The notes beneath the pieces are model-generated. The model saw only the letters and a list, made by a program, of their open reading frames with translations, had not been told where the DNA came from and ran no database searches. A DNA stretch of 64,000 bases from Streptomyces antarcticus (lineage in GTDB: Bacteria > Actinomycetota > Actinomycetes > Streptomycetales > Streptomycetaceae). The position numbers and the translations under genes are program-made. Shown here piece by piece: positions 34,594-43,430 of the stretch. How positions within the stretch are numbered: the stretch's first letter is position 1; every line of letters begins with the position of its first letter. The DNA lies in contig NZ_JAPNLM010000002.1 in the NCBI RefSeq assembly GCF_026627255.1, positions 372,001 through 436,000 on the forward strand, written 5' to 3'.

Positions 34594-35373
34594 TTACACG
34601 AGGTCGACCAGGTCGGCGATCGAGTCGACCGTCTTGGTCGGGCGGTAGGGGAACTTCTCGGTGTCGGCGAGCGAGGTCAGACCGGTGAGGACGAGGAAGG
34701 TCTGCATGCCCGCCTCCAGCCCGGCCAGGACGTCGGTGTCCATCCGGTCGCCGATCATCGCGCTGCTCTCGGAGTGCGCGCCGATGGCGTTCAGCCCGGT
34801 CCGCATCATCAGCGGGTTGGGCTTGCCGGCGAAGTACGGCTTCTTGCCGGTCGCCTTGGTGATCAGCGCGGCGACGGCGCCGGTCGCCGGGAGCGGGCCC
34901 TCGGCGGAGGGGCCGGTCTCGTCGGGGTTGGTGCAGATGAAGCGGGCGCCCGCGTTGATCAGGCGGACCGCCTTCGTCATCGCCTCGAAGCTGTAGGTGC
35001 GGGTCTCGCCGAGGACCACGTAGTCGGGCTCGTGGTCGGTCAGGATGTAGCCGATGTCGTGCAGGGCGGTGGTCAGGCCGGCCTCGCCGATGACGTACGC
35101 CGTGCCGCCCGGGCGCTGGTCGTCGAGGAACTTCGCGGTGGCCAGCGCCGACGTCCAGATGTTCTGGACGGGGACGTCCAGGCCCATGCGGCTGAGGCGG
35201 GCCTGCAGGTCGCGGGGGGTGTAGATGGAGTTGTTGGTCAGCACCAGGAAGGGCTTGCCGGACTCGCGCAGCCGCTTGATGAAGGCGTCGGCACCGGGGA
35301 TCGGCGTGCCCTCGTGGATGAGGACCCCGTCCATGTCGGTCAGCCAGGATTCGATCGGCTTGCGCTCTGCCAC
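34594..35373 (-). CDS. HAD-IIA (NagD-like) phosphatase
   Basis: 259 aa. The nucleophile motif is LTDMDGVLIHEG (Asp13, Asp15), motif II is LTNNS, and motif IV is GDRMDTDVLAGLEAGM with the conserved Lys in FAGKPNPLMM. Length and cap placement match the NagD subgroup, which acts on nucleotides or sugar phosphates. The GTG at 35373 starts two residues before the conserved core and has GGAGAA 8 nt upstream. A terminator upstream separates it from the phosphatase gene of the phosphonate locus. Confidence 0.88.
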   Translation of the reverse strand: MAERKPIESWLTDMDGVLIHEGTPIPGADAFIKRLRESGKPFLVLTNNSIYTPRDLQARLSRMGLDVPVQNIWTSALATAKFLDDQRPGGTAYVIGEAGLTTALHDIGYILTDHEPDYVVLGETRTYSFEAMTKAVRLINAGARFICTNPDETGPSAEGPLPATGAVAALITKATGKKPYFAGKPNPLMMRTGLNAIGAHSESSAMIGDRMDTDVLAGLEAGMQTFLVLTGLTSLADTEKFPYRPTKTVDSIADLVDLV

Positions 35374-35440
35374 GGTACTGTTCTCCGCTCTGCGGGGCCT
35401 CTGACCTCGGGGGCCTCTGGTCTGTACCACCCTATCCGGG

Positions 35441-35475
35441 CCGGGCCGCGGACGCGGAAGGCGTCCACGGCCCGG
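35441..35475 (-). terminator. Terminator after the NPP-type phosphatase
   Basis: CCGGGCCGCGGACGC (35441-35455) pairs with GCGTCCACGGCCCGG (35461-35475) with one mismatch and a 5-nt loop. It lies 55 nt past the phosphatase stop, before the HAD gene. Confidence 0.75.
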
Positions 35476-35529
35476 ACGGCGGGCCCCGGAAAGGGGCCGG
35501 CCGGGGTGGGGCGAGGCGGCGGGCCGGGG

Positions 35530-37053
35530 TCAGCCGAGGCGGACGTCGTCGACGGTCCAGTACCAGTTGTTGTTGCCGCTGTAGCGGAAGCGGACCTGGA
35601 CGTCGGTGGCGCCGGCCGGGACCTGGAGGGCGATCGACTCGGCCTTCGCGACCGCGTCGGCGGTGTAGCTCTTCACGACGGCCGGGGCGCCGCCGTTGTA
35701 GGACACCAGCACCTGGGCGGTCTGCCCGGCCTCCTGGCGGTAGTGGGTCTGGAAGGACAGGGTCTTCGCGGTCCCGCCCGCGACCGGCCACTTGGGGGTG
35801 ATCAGCGTGGAGTCGAAGGTGCCGGTGTGGCTCTTGTCGTCCCACTCGTCGGAGTCGGCGACGGCAAAGACGTCACGGGAGCGGACGTTCAGCTCGCGCC
35901 ACTGGTCGCGCTGCGACTGGCTCCAGAACTCGTCGGTGGCGAAGGCCCATCCGGCCCACTCGGTGACGCCGCCCGTGCCCATCTTCGAGTTGTCCACGGA
36001 CCAGCCCGCCGGCGGGGTGTGGGTGAAGCCCTTGGTGCCGGCCGGGATCCCGGTCTCGTCCACGCGGGCCTGGAGGACCGGGCGCAGGGTGTCGAAAGGG
36101 TCGCTGTCGGGGGCGTTCAGCGGAACGCCGTCGAGGCCCGCGCCGCTGACGCCCACGTGGGCGAGGGCGGTCGCGGCGACGTCGGCCAGGCGGACGTCGT
36201 CCCGTACCGAGCCGGCCGGGATGCCCGCGCCCCTGGCGATGACGAAGGTGCCGCGCTCGGCGATGCTGGAGCCGCCGTGTCCGCCGCCGCTGGTGTGGCC
36301 GTGGTCGGTGGTGACCAGGACCTTCCAGTTCTCCTGGGCGTACGTGGGACGGCTCTGGACGGCGGTGAGGAGCTTGCCGACCAGGACGTCGACCCGGGCG
36401 ACGGCGTCCAGGTAGGCCTGGCTGGCAGCCCCCGAGGAGTGGCCGGCCGCGTCGATCTCGCCGAGGTAGACGAAGGCCGCGTCGGGGTTCTGGTCGCGCA
36501 GCTCGGTGGCGGCCGCGGCGGCGATCTTCGGGTCCTCGCTGCCGTAGCCGTCGCGGTCGCCCTTGAGGGAGAGGCGCTTGTCGACCTTGGCCGAGAAGAT
36601 CGGGCCGTTCTGGTCGGTGGAGGTGATCGGCTCCCAGTCGGCGGCCGCGTACGTGTTGAGCGACGGCTTCGCGTTCTCGATGCGGGTCAGGAAGTCCGGG
36701 TGGGCCGTGTAGTTCTTGCCGGTGAAGGAGTTGTCCTTCACGCCGTGCTTGTCGGGCCACACGCCGGTGGCGATGGTGGACCAGCCGGGGCCCGAGGAGG
36801 TGGCGGCCATCGGGTTGGCGTAGAGGGTGCTGCGGGCGGTCAGGCCCTGGGCCATCAGGCCGTTCAGGTGGGGCGCGTTGGCGGCCTTGACGCGGTCGAG
36901 GACCGCTCCGTCGATGCCGATGACGAGGACCTTGTCGGTGGTGGCCGCCGACTCCCCGGCGGTGGCGGCGGTGGCGCCGAGGGCGGTGGCGAGCAGGGCG
37001 GTGGCGGTGGCCGCCACGGCGAGGGTGCGTCCGGACAGGACAGCAGTGGGCAC
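35530..37053 (-). CDS. Secreted NPP-type alkaline phosphatase superfamily enzyme
   Basis: 507 aa. Signal peptide about 1-32. The catalytic domain of the nucleotide pyrophosphatase/phosphodiesterase type has LVIGIDGAVL (metal Asp), ATSSGPGWSTIATGV (nucleophile Ser/Thr), LGEIDAAGHSSG and TTDHGHTSGGGHGG (metal His/Asp). Phosphonoacetate hydrolase also belongs here. The C-terminal 110 residues are a beta-sandwich (SGNNNWYWTVDDVRLG). It would release phosphate from external esters. It lies in the phosphonate locus and shares the 18-bp upstream motif. GTG start with GGAGG 5 nt before. Confidence 0.85.
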   Translation of the reverse strand: MPTAVLSGRTLAVAATATALLATALGATAATAGESAATTDKVLVIGIDGAVLDRVKAANAPHLNGLMAQGLTARSTLYANPMAATSSGPGWSTIATGVWPDKHGVKDNSFTGKNYTAHPDFLTRIENAKPSLNTYAAADWEPITSTDQNGPIFSAKVDKRLSLKGDRDGYGSEDPKIAAAAATELRDQNPDAAFVYLGEIDAAGHSSGAASQAYLDAVARVDVLVGKLLTAVQSRPTYAQENWKVLVTTDHGHTSGGGHGGSSIAERGTFVIARGAGIPAGSVRDDVRLADVAATALAHVGVSGAGLDGVPLNAPDSDPFDTLRPVLQARVDETGIPAGTKGFTHTPPAGWSVDNSKMGTGGVTEWAGWAFATDEFWSQSQRDQWRELNVRSRDVFAVADSDEWDDKSHTGTFDSTLITPKWPVAGGTAKTLSFQTHYRQEAGQTAQVLVSYNGGAPAVVKSYTADAVAKAESIALQVPAGATDVQVRFRYSGNNNWYWTVDDVRLG

Positions 37054-37141
37054 GTACTCCTCCGGGAGCAATCGTGGGGAAGGCGCGGCAGGTTGGGGCG
37101 GGCCGTGCGTGCGCCGGGTCCGGACCGGGGGTGCGGTCCTC

Positions 37142-37159
37142 GGTCCAGACCCGTTATCT
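37142..37159 (-). promoter_or_regulatory. Phosphonate-locus operator, copy 2 (before the phosphatase)
   Basis: GGTCCAGACCCGTTATCT matches the element at 43287-43304 in all but two positions (plus-strand reading). It lies 89 bp before the phosphatase start. The core GGTCCAGACC is a HutC/PhnF-like palindrome. Common control by the local GntR protein is inferred. Confidence 0.55.
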
Positions 37160-37229
37160 CGGTGTCGCGGCGGGGCCGTGACGGTGCAAGCGTCACTCTC
37201 GCGGCCGTGGGTGGCCAGGAAGTAACCGG

Positions 37230-38303
37230 TCAGCTTCCGGTTGCCGACTTCCACGCGTCCACGTAGCCGGTGAGGTTCTTGTCGATGTCGGCCCAGTCCG
37301 GCTCGAAGACCTCGACGCCCGCCAGGATCCGCGCGAGTTCGACGGCGTTGGCGTCGGTCGGCCGGACGTCGGTGCGGGCCGGGAAGCCGCCGCCGACCTC
37401 GCTGACCAGCTTCTGGGACTCCTCCGTCAGGAGGTGGTCGAGCAGCTTCTTGCCGTTCTCCGTGTGCGGGGCCTTCGCGACGAGGCCGGCCGCGTACGGG
37501 AGGGCGAAGGTGGTGGGCTTGCCGCCGGCCCTGGCCGGGAACCAGATGCCCAGGTTCGGCATGGACTTGGACTGCGCGAAGTTCATCTGGACGTCGCCGT
37601 TGGCCACGAGCAGCTCGCCCTTGTCGGTCTTCGGCGCGAGCTTGCTGGTGGAGGAGGACGGGCCGACGTTGTTGGCCTGGAGCTTCTTCAGGTACTCCAT
37701 CGCCGGCTCCTTGCCGCCGAAGTCGTGCATCGACTTGATGAGGACGGCGGTGCCGTCGCCCGCGACGCCCGGGGTGGAGTACTGGAGCTTGCCCTTGAAC
37801 TTGGGGTCGAGGAGCTCCTCCCAGGTCTTGGGGGCCTCGGCGAGCTCCTTCTTGTTGTAGACGAAGCCGAAGTAGTTGTTGACGACCGAGGTCCACTTGC
37901 CGTCGGCGGCCTTGTCCGCGCCGTTGACCTTGTCGGAGCCCTGCGGCGCGTAGGCCTGGAGCAGGCCCTTGCCGTCGGCCTGCTGGATGAAGGGGGGCAG
38001 GGTGATCAGCACGTCGGCCTGGGTGTTGGTCTTCTCGCGGACGGCGCGCTGGACCATCTCGCCCGAGCCGCCTTCGACGTACTTGACCTCGATGCCGGTC
38101 TTCTTGGTGAAGTCGGCGAAGACCTTGTCGTACCAGCCGTCGCCCTTGTCGCTCTTGAGGCCGTCGGCGCTGTAGACGGTGACGACCTTCTCACCGCCGT
38201 CGGAGCCGGCGGAGGAAGCGGAGCCGCCGCAGGCGGTGAGGGTGGCGGCGAGGGCGAGGCAGCCGGAGGAGGCGGCGGTGCGGAGCAGGAGCTTGCTGGG
38301 CAT
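37230..38303 (-). CDS. Phosphonate ABC transporter substrate-binding lipoprotein
   Basis: 357 aa lipoprotein. Lipobox LTACGG at about residue 25. The mature part is a type II binding protein of the thiamine/iron/2-aminoethylphosphonate group: VVTVYSADGLK, VKYVEGGSGEMVQR, ADVLITLPPFIQQA, TWEELLDPKFKGKLQYS. It would capture a phosphonate and hand it to the permeases. The family and the neighbours (phosphonatase-like HAD and TIGR03364-like oxidoreductase) point to 2-aminoethylphosphonate; the ligand is not proven. A 146-bp gap separates it from the permease genes, with a repeated sequence. Confidence 0.87.
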   Translation of the reverse strand: MPSKLLLRTAASSGCLALAATLTACGGSASSAGSDGGEKVVTVYSADGLKSDKGDGWYDKVFADFTKKTGIEVKYVEGGSGEMVQRAVREKTNTQADVLITLPPFIQQADGKGLLQAYAPQGSDKVNGADKAADGKWTSVVNNYFGFVYNKKELAEAPKTWEELLDPKFKGKLQYSTPGVAGDGTAVLIKSMHDFGGKEPAMEYLKKLQANNVGPSSSTSKLAPKTDKGELLVANGDVQMNFAQSKSMPNLGIWFPARAGGKPTTFALPYAAGLVAKAPHTENGKKLLDHLLTEESQKLVSEVGGGFPARTDVRPTDANAVELARILAGVEVFEPDWADIDKNLTGYVDAWKSATGS

Positions 38304-38394
38304 GGAACTTCCTTACGGGGAAAGGGAGTCGGCAGAGGTTCAGCAGGGACAGCGGGGCGCGCGGGGTCGAGCGGTCACGCGGGGGGCGTGGCCG

Positions 38395-38472
38395 GATTCA
38401 GGGGTACGCGGCTCTGGCGCGGGTCAGCGGTACGCGGCCCTCGTACGGGTCAGCGGTACGCGGCCCTCGTGC
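38395..38472. repeat. 26-bp tandem repeat at the 3' end of a permease gene
   Basis: Two near-perfect copies of a 26-bp unit (38421-38446 and 38447-38472) and a degenerate third to the left. Each copy carries the last codons and stop of the permease gene (minus strand ARAAYR-stop), so the duplications lie just past the true stop and leave the protein unchanged. Confidence 0.7.
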
Positions 38473-39247
38473 GGATCCGGGAGACGGCCAGCAGGACCGT
38501 CAGGGTCGCGGCCATCAGGACCACGGCGACGGCGGATCCGCTGAACAGCGAGCCCCGGTCGGTGGCGGTGAAGATACGCACGGGCAGGGGCATCCAGTCC
38601 GGCGGGTAGAGCATCATCGTGGCGCTCAGCTCGCCCATCGACAGGGCGAAGCAGAGCCCGGCGGCCGCGGTGAGGGACGGCAGCAGCAGGGGCAGCCTCA
38701 CCCGCCACAGCACGTACGCGGGACTGGCGCCGAGGGAGGCCGCGGCCTGCTCGTACGCGGGGTCGAGCCGGACGATCGCGGCGGAGACCGACTGGTAGGC
38801 GAAGGCGGTGACGAGGACGGTGTGCGCCAGGACCACGATGGATCCGGTGCCGTTGAGCAGGATCGGCGGCCGGCTGAACGCGACGAGCACGGCGAGGCCG
38901 ACGACCACGGACGGCACGGCGACGGGCAGCACGAACAGCGCGTCGAGCGCGCGCTTCCCGCGCCGCCCGAGGGCGGCGGCGGCGAGCGCGGCCCAGGTAC
39001 CGAGGGTGAGCGCGAGCAGGCTGGCGGTCACGGCGGTGACCAGGGACGTGGTCAGGGCCTGGAGGGATTCGCCGCGGACGGCGGCGGTGTAGTTCCCGGT
39101 GGTCGGGCCGGAGGGGAAGGCGCCGGACCAGTGGGTGGCGAAGGAGGCCCCGACCACGACGAGCAGGGGCAGGGCGAAGAGGGGCAGGAAGAGGAGGGCG
39201 AAGAGGCCCCAGGCGGCCCAGCGGCCGGTCCGGCTATGCACCAGCAC
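38450..39247 (-). CDS. Phosphonate ABC transporter permease 2
   Basis: 265 aa, six predicted membrane helices (GLFALLFLPLFALPLLVVVG, LVTAVTASLLALTLGTWAA, LDALFVLPVAVPSVVVGLAV and others). The EAA loop is YEQAAASLGASPAYVLWRV. It is the second permease subunit of the binding-protein-dependent transporter. The GTG at 39247 overlaps the first permease by 14 bp. The 3' end is repeated downstream. Confidence 0.87.
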   Translation of the reverse strand: MLVHSRTGRWAAWGLFALLFLPLFALPLLVVVGASFATHWSGAFPSGPTTGNYTAAVRGESLQALTTSLVTAVTASLLALTLGTWAALAAAALGRRGKRALDALFVLPVAVPSVVVGLAVLVAFSRPPILLNGTGSIVVLAHTVLVTAFAYQSVSAAIVRLDPAYEQAAASLGASPAYVLWRVRLPLLLPSLTAAAGLCFALSMGELSATMMLYPPDWMPLPVRIFTATDRGSLFSGSAVAVVLMAATLTVLLAVSRIRTRAAYR

Positions 39248-40265
39248 GCTTGCTCACCACCCGGTAGAGGCCGAACAGGCCGACGGAGATCGCGATGTTG
39301 ACGACGGCGACCACGCAGGCGGCCTGGTAGTCGGATTCGAGGATCGCCTTGCCGTAGACGAGCATCGGCAGCGTCGTGACGCCCTTGGCGCCGGTGAACA
39401 GGACGATCCCGAACTCGTTGAGGCACATGACGAGGACGAGGCTGCCGCCCGCGGCGAGTGCCGGGAGGGCCTCGGGCAGGATCACCCGGCGGACGATCCG
39501 GGCGGGGCGGGCGCCGAGGCCGGCGGCGACTTCGAGCTGGGCGGTGTCCAGCTGGGAGAAGGCGGCGAGCAGGGGGCGCATCACGAAGGGCGTGAAGTAC
39601 GTGATCTCGGCGAGGAGGACGCCCCAGGGGGTGGCGAGGAACCGGAAGGGCCCCTCGGCGGTGCCGGTGAGGTCGGTCCAGACGCCGTTGGCCATGCCGA
39701 CGCTGCCGTAGATGAAGAGGAGGGCGAGGGTGATGAGGAAGGAGGGGAAGGAGAGGAAGACGTCGATGAACTTCGCGACGGCGCGGGCGCCGGGGAACGG
39801 TACGAAGGCGATGACGAGCGCGAGCGCGAAGCCGAGGACGAGGCAGCCGGCGGTGGCGCCGACGGCCAGCCAGACGGTGGTCCAGAGGGCCTCCCGGAAG
39901 GCGGCGGAGGCGAAGACGGAGCCGTAGGCGTCGAAGGCGCCGCCGCCGTCCTCGGGGGTGAGGGACTGCTGGACGACGAGGCCGAGGGGGTAGAGGAAGA
40001 CGAGCGCGAGCACGGCGACGGGCGGCAGGGCCCATACGCCGCGCGGCAGCCGCAGACCGCTGCGTCCCGCCGGGGAACCCTCCGGACTCGCCGGGGTCCG
40101 GGGCGCGGGGCCCTGGGCGGAACCCCGAGCCTCCCCGGAAGGGAACCCGCCCGGCCCGCCGGGCCCGCCCGGAGCCGGGACCGGCGGGCCGCAGGCCGCG
40201 GGGGCTCCGCCCGGGGGCGTTCCCACGGTCGTCCCGGGTGCGGCTCGCCGCGAGGCGTCAGGCAT
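39234..40265 (-). CDS. Phosphonate ABC transporter permease 1
   Basis: 343 aa. The first 72 residues are Pro/Gly-rich and probably cytoplasmic and disordered, which is unusual for a permease. After them come six helices, from LPPVAVLALVFLYPLGLVV on. The EAA loop is LEVAAGLGARPARIVRRVI. The start overlaps the ATPase gene by 8 bp. A start further in, close to the first helix, cannot be excluded. Confidence 0.85.
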   Translation of the reverse strand: MPDASRRAAPGTTVGTPPGGAPAACGPPVPAPGGPGGPGGFPSGEARGSAQGPAPRTPASPEGSPAGRSGLRLPRGVWALPPVAVLALVFLYPLGLVVQQSLTPEDGGGAFDAYGSVFASAAFREALWTTVWLAVGATAGCLVLGFALALVIAFVPFPGARAVAKFIDVFLSFPSFLITLALLFIYGSVGMANGVWTDLTGTAEGPFRFLATPWGVLLAEITYFTPFVMRPLLAAFSQLDTAQLEVAAGLGARPARIVRRVILPEALPALAAGGSLVLVMCLNEFGIVLFTGAKGVTTLPMLVYGKAILESDYQAACVVAVVNIAISVGLFGLYRVVSKRAGA

Positions 40266-41307
40266 CCGAGACCCCCGCCGCGAGGAGCACCGCGTCCCGC
40301 GGCTCGAAGTGCAGGGTGACCCGGTCGCCGAGGGCGGGCGTCTCGCGCAGTTCGGGGAGGTCCGCCTTGACGCGGTGGCCGTGGACGTCGACGTACAGCC
40401 GGTGCGTGGAGCCCCGCCACTGGACCTCGGCGATGGTGCCGCTGAGGGCGTTGGGGCCGTCGCCGAGGCCGAGCAGGTGCGGCCGTACGCACAGGGTGGC
40501 CCGGGAGCCGGGCGCCGCGCGACCGCGGTCGAGGGCGAGCGGGCGCCCCGCGAAGACGGCTCCGGCGTCCGCGACGGTGACGGGGAGCAGGTTCGCGTTG
40601 CCGACGAACGAAGCGGTGAACTCGGTGCGCGGGGACCGGTACAGCTCCTGCGGGGTGCCGCAGTCCTGGAGCCGGGCCCGGTCCATGACGGCGATCCGGT
40701 CGGCCAGCGTGAGCGCCTCCACCTGGTCGTGCGTCACGTACAGGAGGGACACCTCGGGCAGTTCGCGGTGGAGCCGGGCCAGTTCGGCGAGCATCCCGGA
40801 CCGCAGCTGCGCGTCGAGCGCGGACAGCGGTTCGTCGAGCAGGAGCACCCCGGGGCGGATCGCGAGGGCGCGGGCGATCGCCACGCGCTGCTGCTGGCCG
40901 CCGGAGAGCTCGCGGGGGTAGCGCTTGGCGTAGGCGGCCATCCCGGTCAGGTCCAGGGCTTCGGCGACCCGGCCGGGGATCTCCGCGCGGGGGGTCTTGC
41001 GGGCCTTGAGGCCGAAGGCCACGTTCTCCTCGACCCGCATGTGCGGGAAGAGCGCGTACTGCTGGACGACCATGCCGATGCCCCGCCGGTGCGGCGGGAG
41101 CGCGGTGACGTCCCGGCCGCCGATCAGCACCCGGCCCGCGGCGGGCCGTACGAACCCGGCGACCGCGCGCAGGGCCGTGGTCTTGCCCGAGCCGGAGGGG
41201 CCGAGCAGGGCCATCACCTCGCCGGGCTCGACGGTCAGGTCGAGCGAGTCCAGGACGGTGGCGCCGTCGTAGGCGACGCTGACCCCCTCGAACCGGATGC
41301 CACTCAC
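40258..41307 (-). CDS. Phosphonate ABC transporter ATP-binding protein
   Basis: 349 aa. Walker A GPSGSGKT (about 36-43), Q-loop QQYALFPHMRVEEN, ABC signature LSGGQQQRVAIARALA, Walker B VLLLDEPLSALD, H-loop YVTHDQVEAL. The C-terminal third is a TOBE-like regulatory domain (LPVTVADAGAVFAG, RPHLLGLGDGPNALSG). It powers uptake with the two permeases. Start GTG overlaps the stop of the HAD gene (GTGA), so the whole minus-strand block from 43210 is one transcription unit. Confidence 0.92.
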   Translation of the reverse strand: MSGIRFEGVSVAYDGATVLDSLDLTVEPGEVMALLGPSGSGKTTALRAVAGFVRPAAGRVLIGGRDVTALPPHRRGIGMVVQQYALFPHMRVEENVAFGLKARKTPRAEIPGRVAEALDLTGMAAYAKRYPRELSGGQQQRVAIARALAIRPGVLLLDEPLSALDAQLRSGMLAELARLHRELPEVSLLYVTHDQVEALTLADRIAVMDRARLQDCGTPQELYRSPRTEFTASFVGNANLLPVTVADAGAVFAGRPLALDRGRAAPGSRATLCVRPHLLGLGDGPNALSGTIAEVQWRGSTHRLYVDVHGHRVKADLPELRETPALGDRVTLHFEPRDAVLLAAGVSDA

Positions 41308-42083
41308 GCCGGCTCCGCGCGGTGGGCGGGGCGGGCGGGGCCGGCGGCGGCGAGGACCGCGGGGAGTTCGGCGACGGAGCCGAGGACGTGGGTCGCGCCG
41401 TGCCCGGCGAGGGCGGCGCGGTCGTGGGCGCCGGTGAGCACGCCGGCCACGAGCCCGGCACCGGCGCGGCGGCCGCTGAGCATGTCGTACGCGGTGTCGC
41501 CCGCGACCACGACGTCGGCCACGTCGGCCACGGCGCCGGTCCGCAGGAACGCGGCCAGCACCATGTCCGGGTACGGGCGGCCGCGGCCGCCCGCGTCGGC
41601 CGGGCAGAGGGTGAGGTCGGCGAGGTCGCGCCAGCCGAGGGCGTCGAGGATGGCGTCCTGGGTGACGCGGGCGAAGCCGGTCGTCAGGACGACGGTGCGG
41701 CCGTCCGCGCGGAGCTCCTCGATGGCCTCCCGGGCGCCGGGGAGCGGGGCGACGAGCCCGCCGTCGACGAGGTCGCCGTACGCCTCCTCGAAGGCGGCGT
41801 TCGCGCGCTGTGCGCTCTCCTCGCTGCCGAAGAGGTGGCGGAAGACGGAGATCTTCGACTCGCCCATGGTGTCGCGGACGTAGCGGAGCTTCTCCTCGTG
41901 GTCGGGGGTGCCCGGGGTGACGCCGAGGCGTTCGGCGGCGCGCTCGAAGGCGCGCTCGACCAGGCCCCCGTCGGCGACGGTGGTCCCGGCCATGTCGAGG
42001 ACGATCAGCTTGCGGGTGCCGGCGGGGGCGTTGGTCGTGGCGGGGGCGTCGGTCGTGTCGCGGGCGTCGGTCGTGTCGGTCAT
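41304..42083 (-). CDS. Phosphonatase-like HAD hydrolase (PhnX-type C-P cleavage)
   Basis: 259 aa. The nucleophile is Asp30 in LIVLDMAGTTVADG, the D-x-A-G-T-T signature of phosphonoacetaldehyde hydrolases. In the cap RDTMGESK places a Lys (about 77) at the spacing M-G-x2-K used for the Schiff base in PhnX. VVLTTGFARVTQDAIL and VVAGDTAYDMLSGRRAGAG complete the HAD core. It would convert phosphonoacetaldehyde to acetaldehyde and phosphate. The N-terminal 24 residues are Thr/Asp/Ala repeats. It begins 5 bp after the FAD enzyme. Confidence 0.85.
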   Translation of the reverse strand: MTDTTDARDTTDAPATTNAPAGTRKLIVLDMAGTTVADGGLVERAFERAAERLGVTPGTPDHEEKLRYVRDTMGESKISVFRHLFGSEESAQRANAAFEEAYGDLVDGGLVAPLPGAREAIEELRADGRTVVLTTGFARVTQDAILDALGWRDLADLTLCPADAGGRGRPYPDMVLAAFLRTGAVADVADVVVAGDTAYDMLSGRRAGAGLVAGVLTGAHDRAALAGHGATHVLGSVAELPAVLAAAGPARPAHRAEPA

Positions 42084-42088
42084 GTGGT

Positions 42089-43210
42089 TCACCAGCCCAG
42101 TTCGTTCGCTGTGGTCTCGGCTATGGCGGGCGAGCAGGTCATGCCGCGGCCGCCGGGTCCGGTCACCAGCCAGACGTCTTCGGCCACCTGCTGGCGGTGG
42201 ACGACGCGGGTGGTGTCGGTGCACTGCGCGTACACGCCCGCCCAGCGGCGCCGGATCTTGGGCAGGGGGCGGCCCAGGAAGGACTCGGCGACCTCGGTGA
42301 GGTGCTCGTAGGGGTCCTCGAGCGTGTCGAACGCGAAGGGGTGCTCGTACTCGTGGGTGTCGCCGATGGTCAGTCCGCCGTCCTGGCGCTGGACCATCAG
42401 CAGCTGCATCTTGTGCGCGGCGGCGGTCGGCGCCTGGGCCTGCTCCGCGTTGAGCGCGTCCAGGGCGGGCGAGCCGTAGGCCGGGTAGTAGCGGAAGCTG
42501 TCGGCATCCGCGACCGAGGTGGTCAGCTGCTCGCCGAGCGGCGCGGTCTGCATCATCTGGAGCCGTACGCGGCGCACGGGCAGGTCGTGGGCCAGCTCGC
42601 GGACCAGGCCGGACAGCCAGGCGCCGGTGGCGAGGACGACGATGTCGCCGCGGTGGATGTACCCGTGGTCGTCTCGGACGGCGCCGGGGCCGGCCAGGGC
42701 GCGGACCTCCCGGCCGGGGACGAAGGTGTAGCGGCCGCTCGCCCGCAGGGCCTCGCGGAGGTGGAGCTGCGCGGTGCGCGGCTCGACGGCCGCATCCCGC
42801 TCGCACCACAGGGCGGCTCCGAAGTCGCCGCGCAGGGCCGGGTTGATCTTCCGTGCCTGCTCTGCGGTGACCAGCTCGTAGCCGCGGGCGGCGGCGTCGG
42901 GGCGGGCCGCGGCCGCTTCGGCGACCGCGTACTCGCGGGCGTTGCGGACGGGGGTCAGGGAGCCGATGGCACGGAAGCCCAGACCGGGCACCTCCGCGCC
43001 GATGCGCTCCCATAGCTCGCGGGCCCTCAGGGCGGTCTCGAGCTCCTCTCCCCCGGCCCGCCCGCTGACCCATATCTGGCCGAAATTACGCAGTGACGCG
43101 CCGCGGGCCTCCGCCTCGCGCTCGATCTGGACGACCTCGTGGCCGCGTTGGACTGCTTGCCAGGCGTGCATGGTGCCGACCACGCCGCCTCCGACGACTA
43201 TGACTCTCAC
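42089..43210 (-). CDS. FAD-dependent oxidoreductase of phosphonate catabolism (TIGR03364-like)
   Basis: 373 aa DAO-fold flavoenzyme. The dinucleotide motif VIVVGGGVVGTMHAW begins at residue 3. ARGASLRNFGQIWVSG, IVVLATGAWLSGLV and WLVTGPGGRGMTCSPA are other landmarks. Enzymes of this type sit next to phosphonatase genes and oxidise 2-aminoethylphosphonate or its N-methyl form to phosphonoacetaldehyde, the substrate of the next gene. No PhnW transaminase is seen, so this enzyme probably supplies the aldehyde. GTG 43210 is chosen; GTG 43219 is possible. Confidence 0.83.
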   Translation of the reverse strand: MRVIVVGGGVVGTMHAWQAVQRGHEVVQIEREAEARGASLRNFGQIWVSGRAGGEELETALRARELWERIGAEVPGLGFRAIGSLTPVRNAREYAVAEAAAARPDAAARGYELVTAEQARKINPALRGDFGAALWCERDAAVEPRTAQLHLREALRASGRYTFVPGREVRALAGPGAVRDDHGYIHRGDIVVLATGAWLSGLVRELAHDLPVRRVRLQMMQTAPLGEQLTTSVADADSFRYYPAYGSPALDALNAEQAQAPTAAAHKMQLLMVQRQDGGLTIGDTHEYEHPFAFDTLEDPYEHLTEVAESFLGRPLPKIRRRWAGVYAQCTDTTRVVHRQQVAEDVWLVTGPGGRGMTCSPAIAETTANELGW

Positions 43211-43286
43211 GCGGTTCACGGTGGTGCGGGCCCGTGGCCCGGGGGGATCGGCGTGGCGACGCGCCGGTGAACAGCCCTCGACGTTT

Positions 43287-43304
43287 GGACTAGACCCGTT
43301 ATCT
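43287..43304 (-). promoter_or_regulatory. Phosphonate-locus operator, copy 1 (before the FAD enzyme)
   Basis: GGACTAGACCCGTTATCT lies 77 bp before the FAD-enzyme start and repeats the element found before the phosphatase gene (37142). The GGACTAGACC core fits the TAGAC-type half-site of HutC-subfamily GntR regulators (PhnF, DasR). The local GntR gene is the likely source of the protein. Confidence 0.55.
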
Positions 43305-43430
43305 TCCCGTGACATCGATGCGCCCCTTTCCGTTCGGTACGGATGGTTTAGCGGCTTCGTCCCCGGGCCGCTTCGGGGCCGGTTCGCGCTTGCTCAGGCC
43401 CATCAGGCCGATTCGGGCCCATCAGGCCTA

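Noticed and set aside
43287..43296. DasR site before the FAD enzyme
   Set aside because: The core resembles a dre site, but the extended match to 37142 and the local HutC-type regulator make a phosphonate operator more likely.
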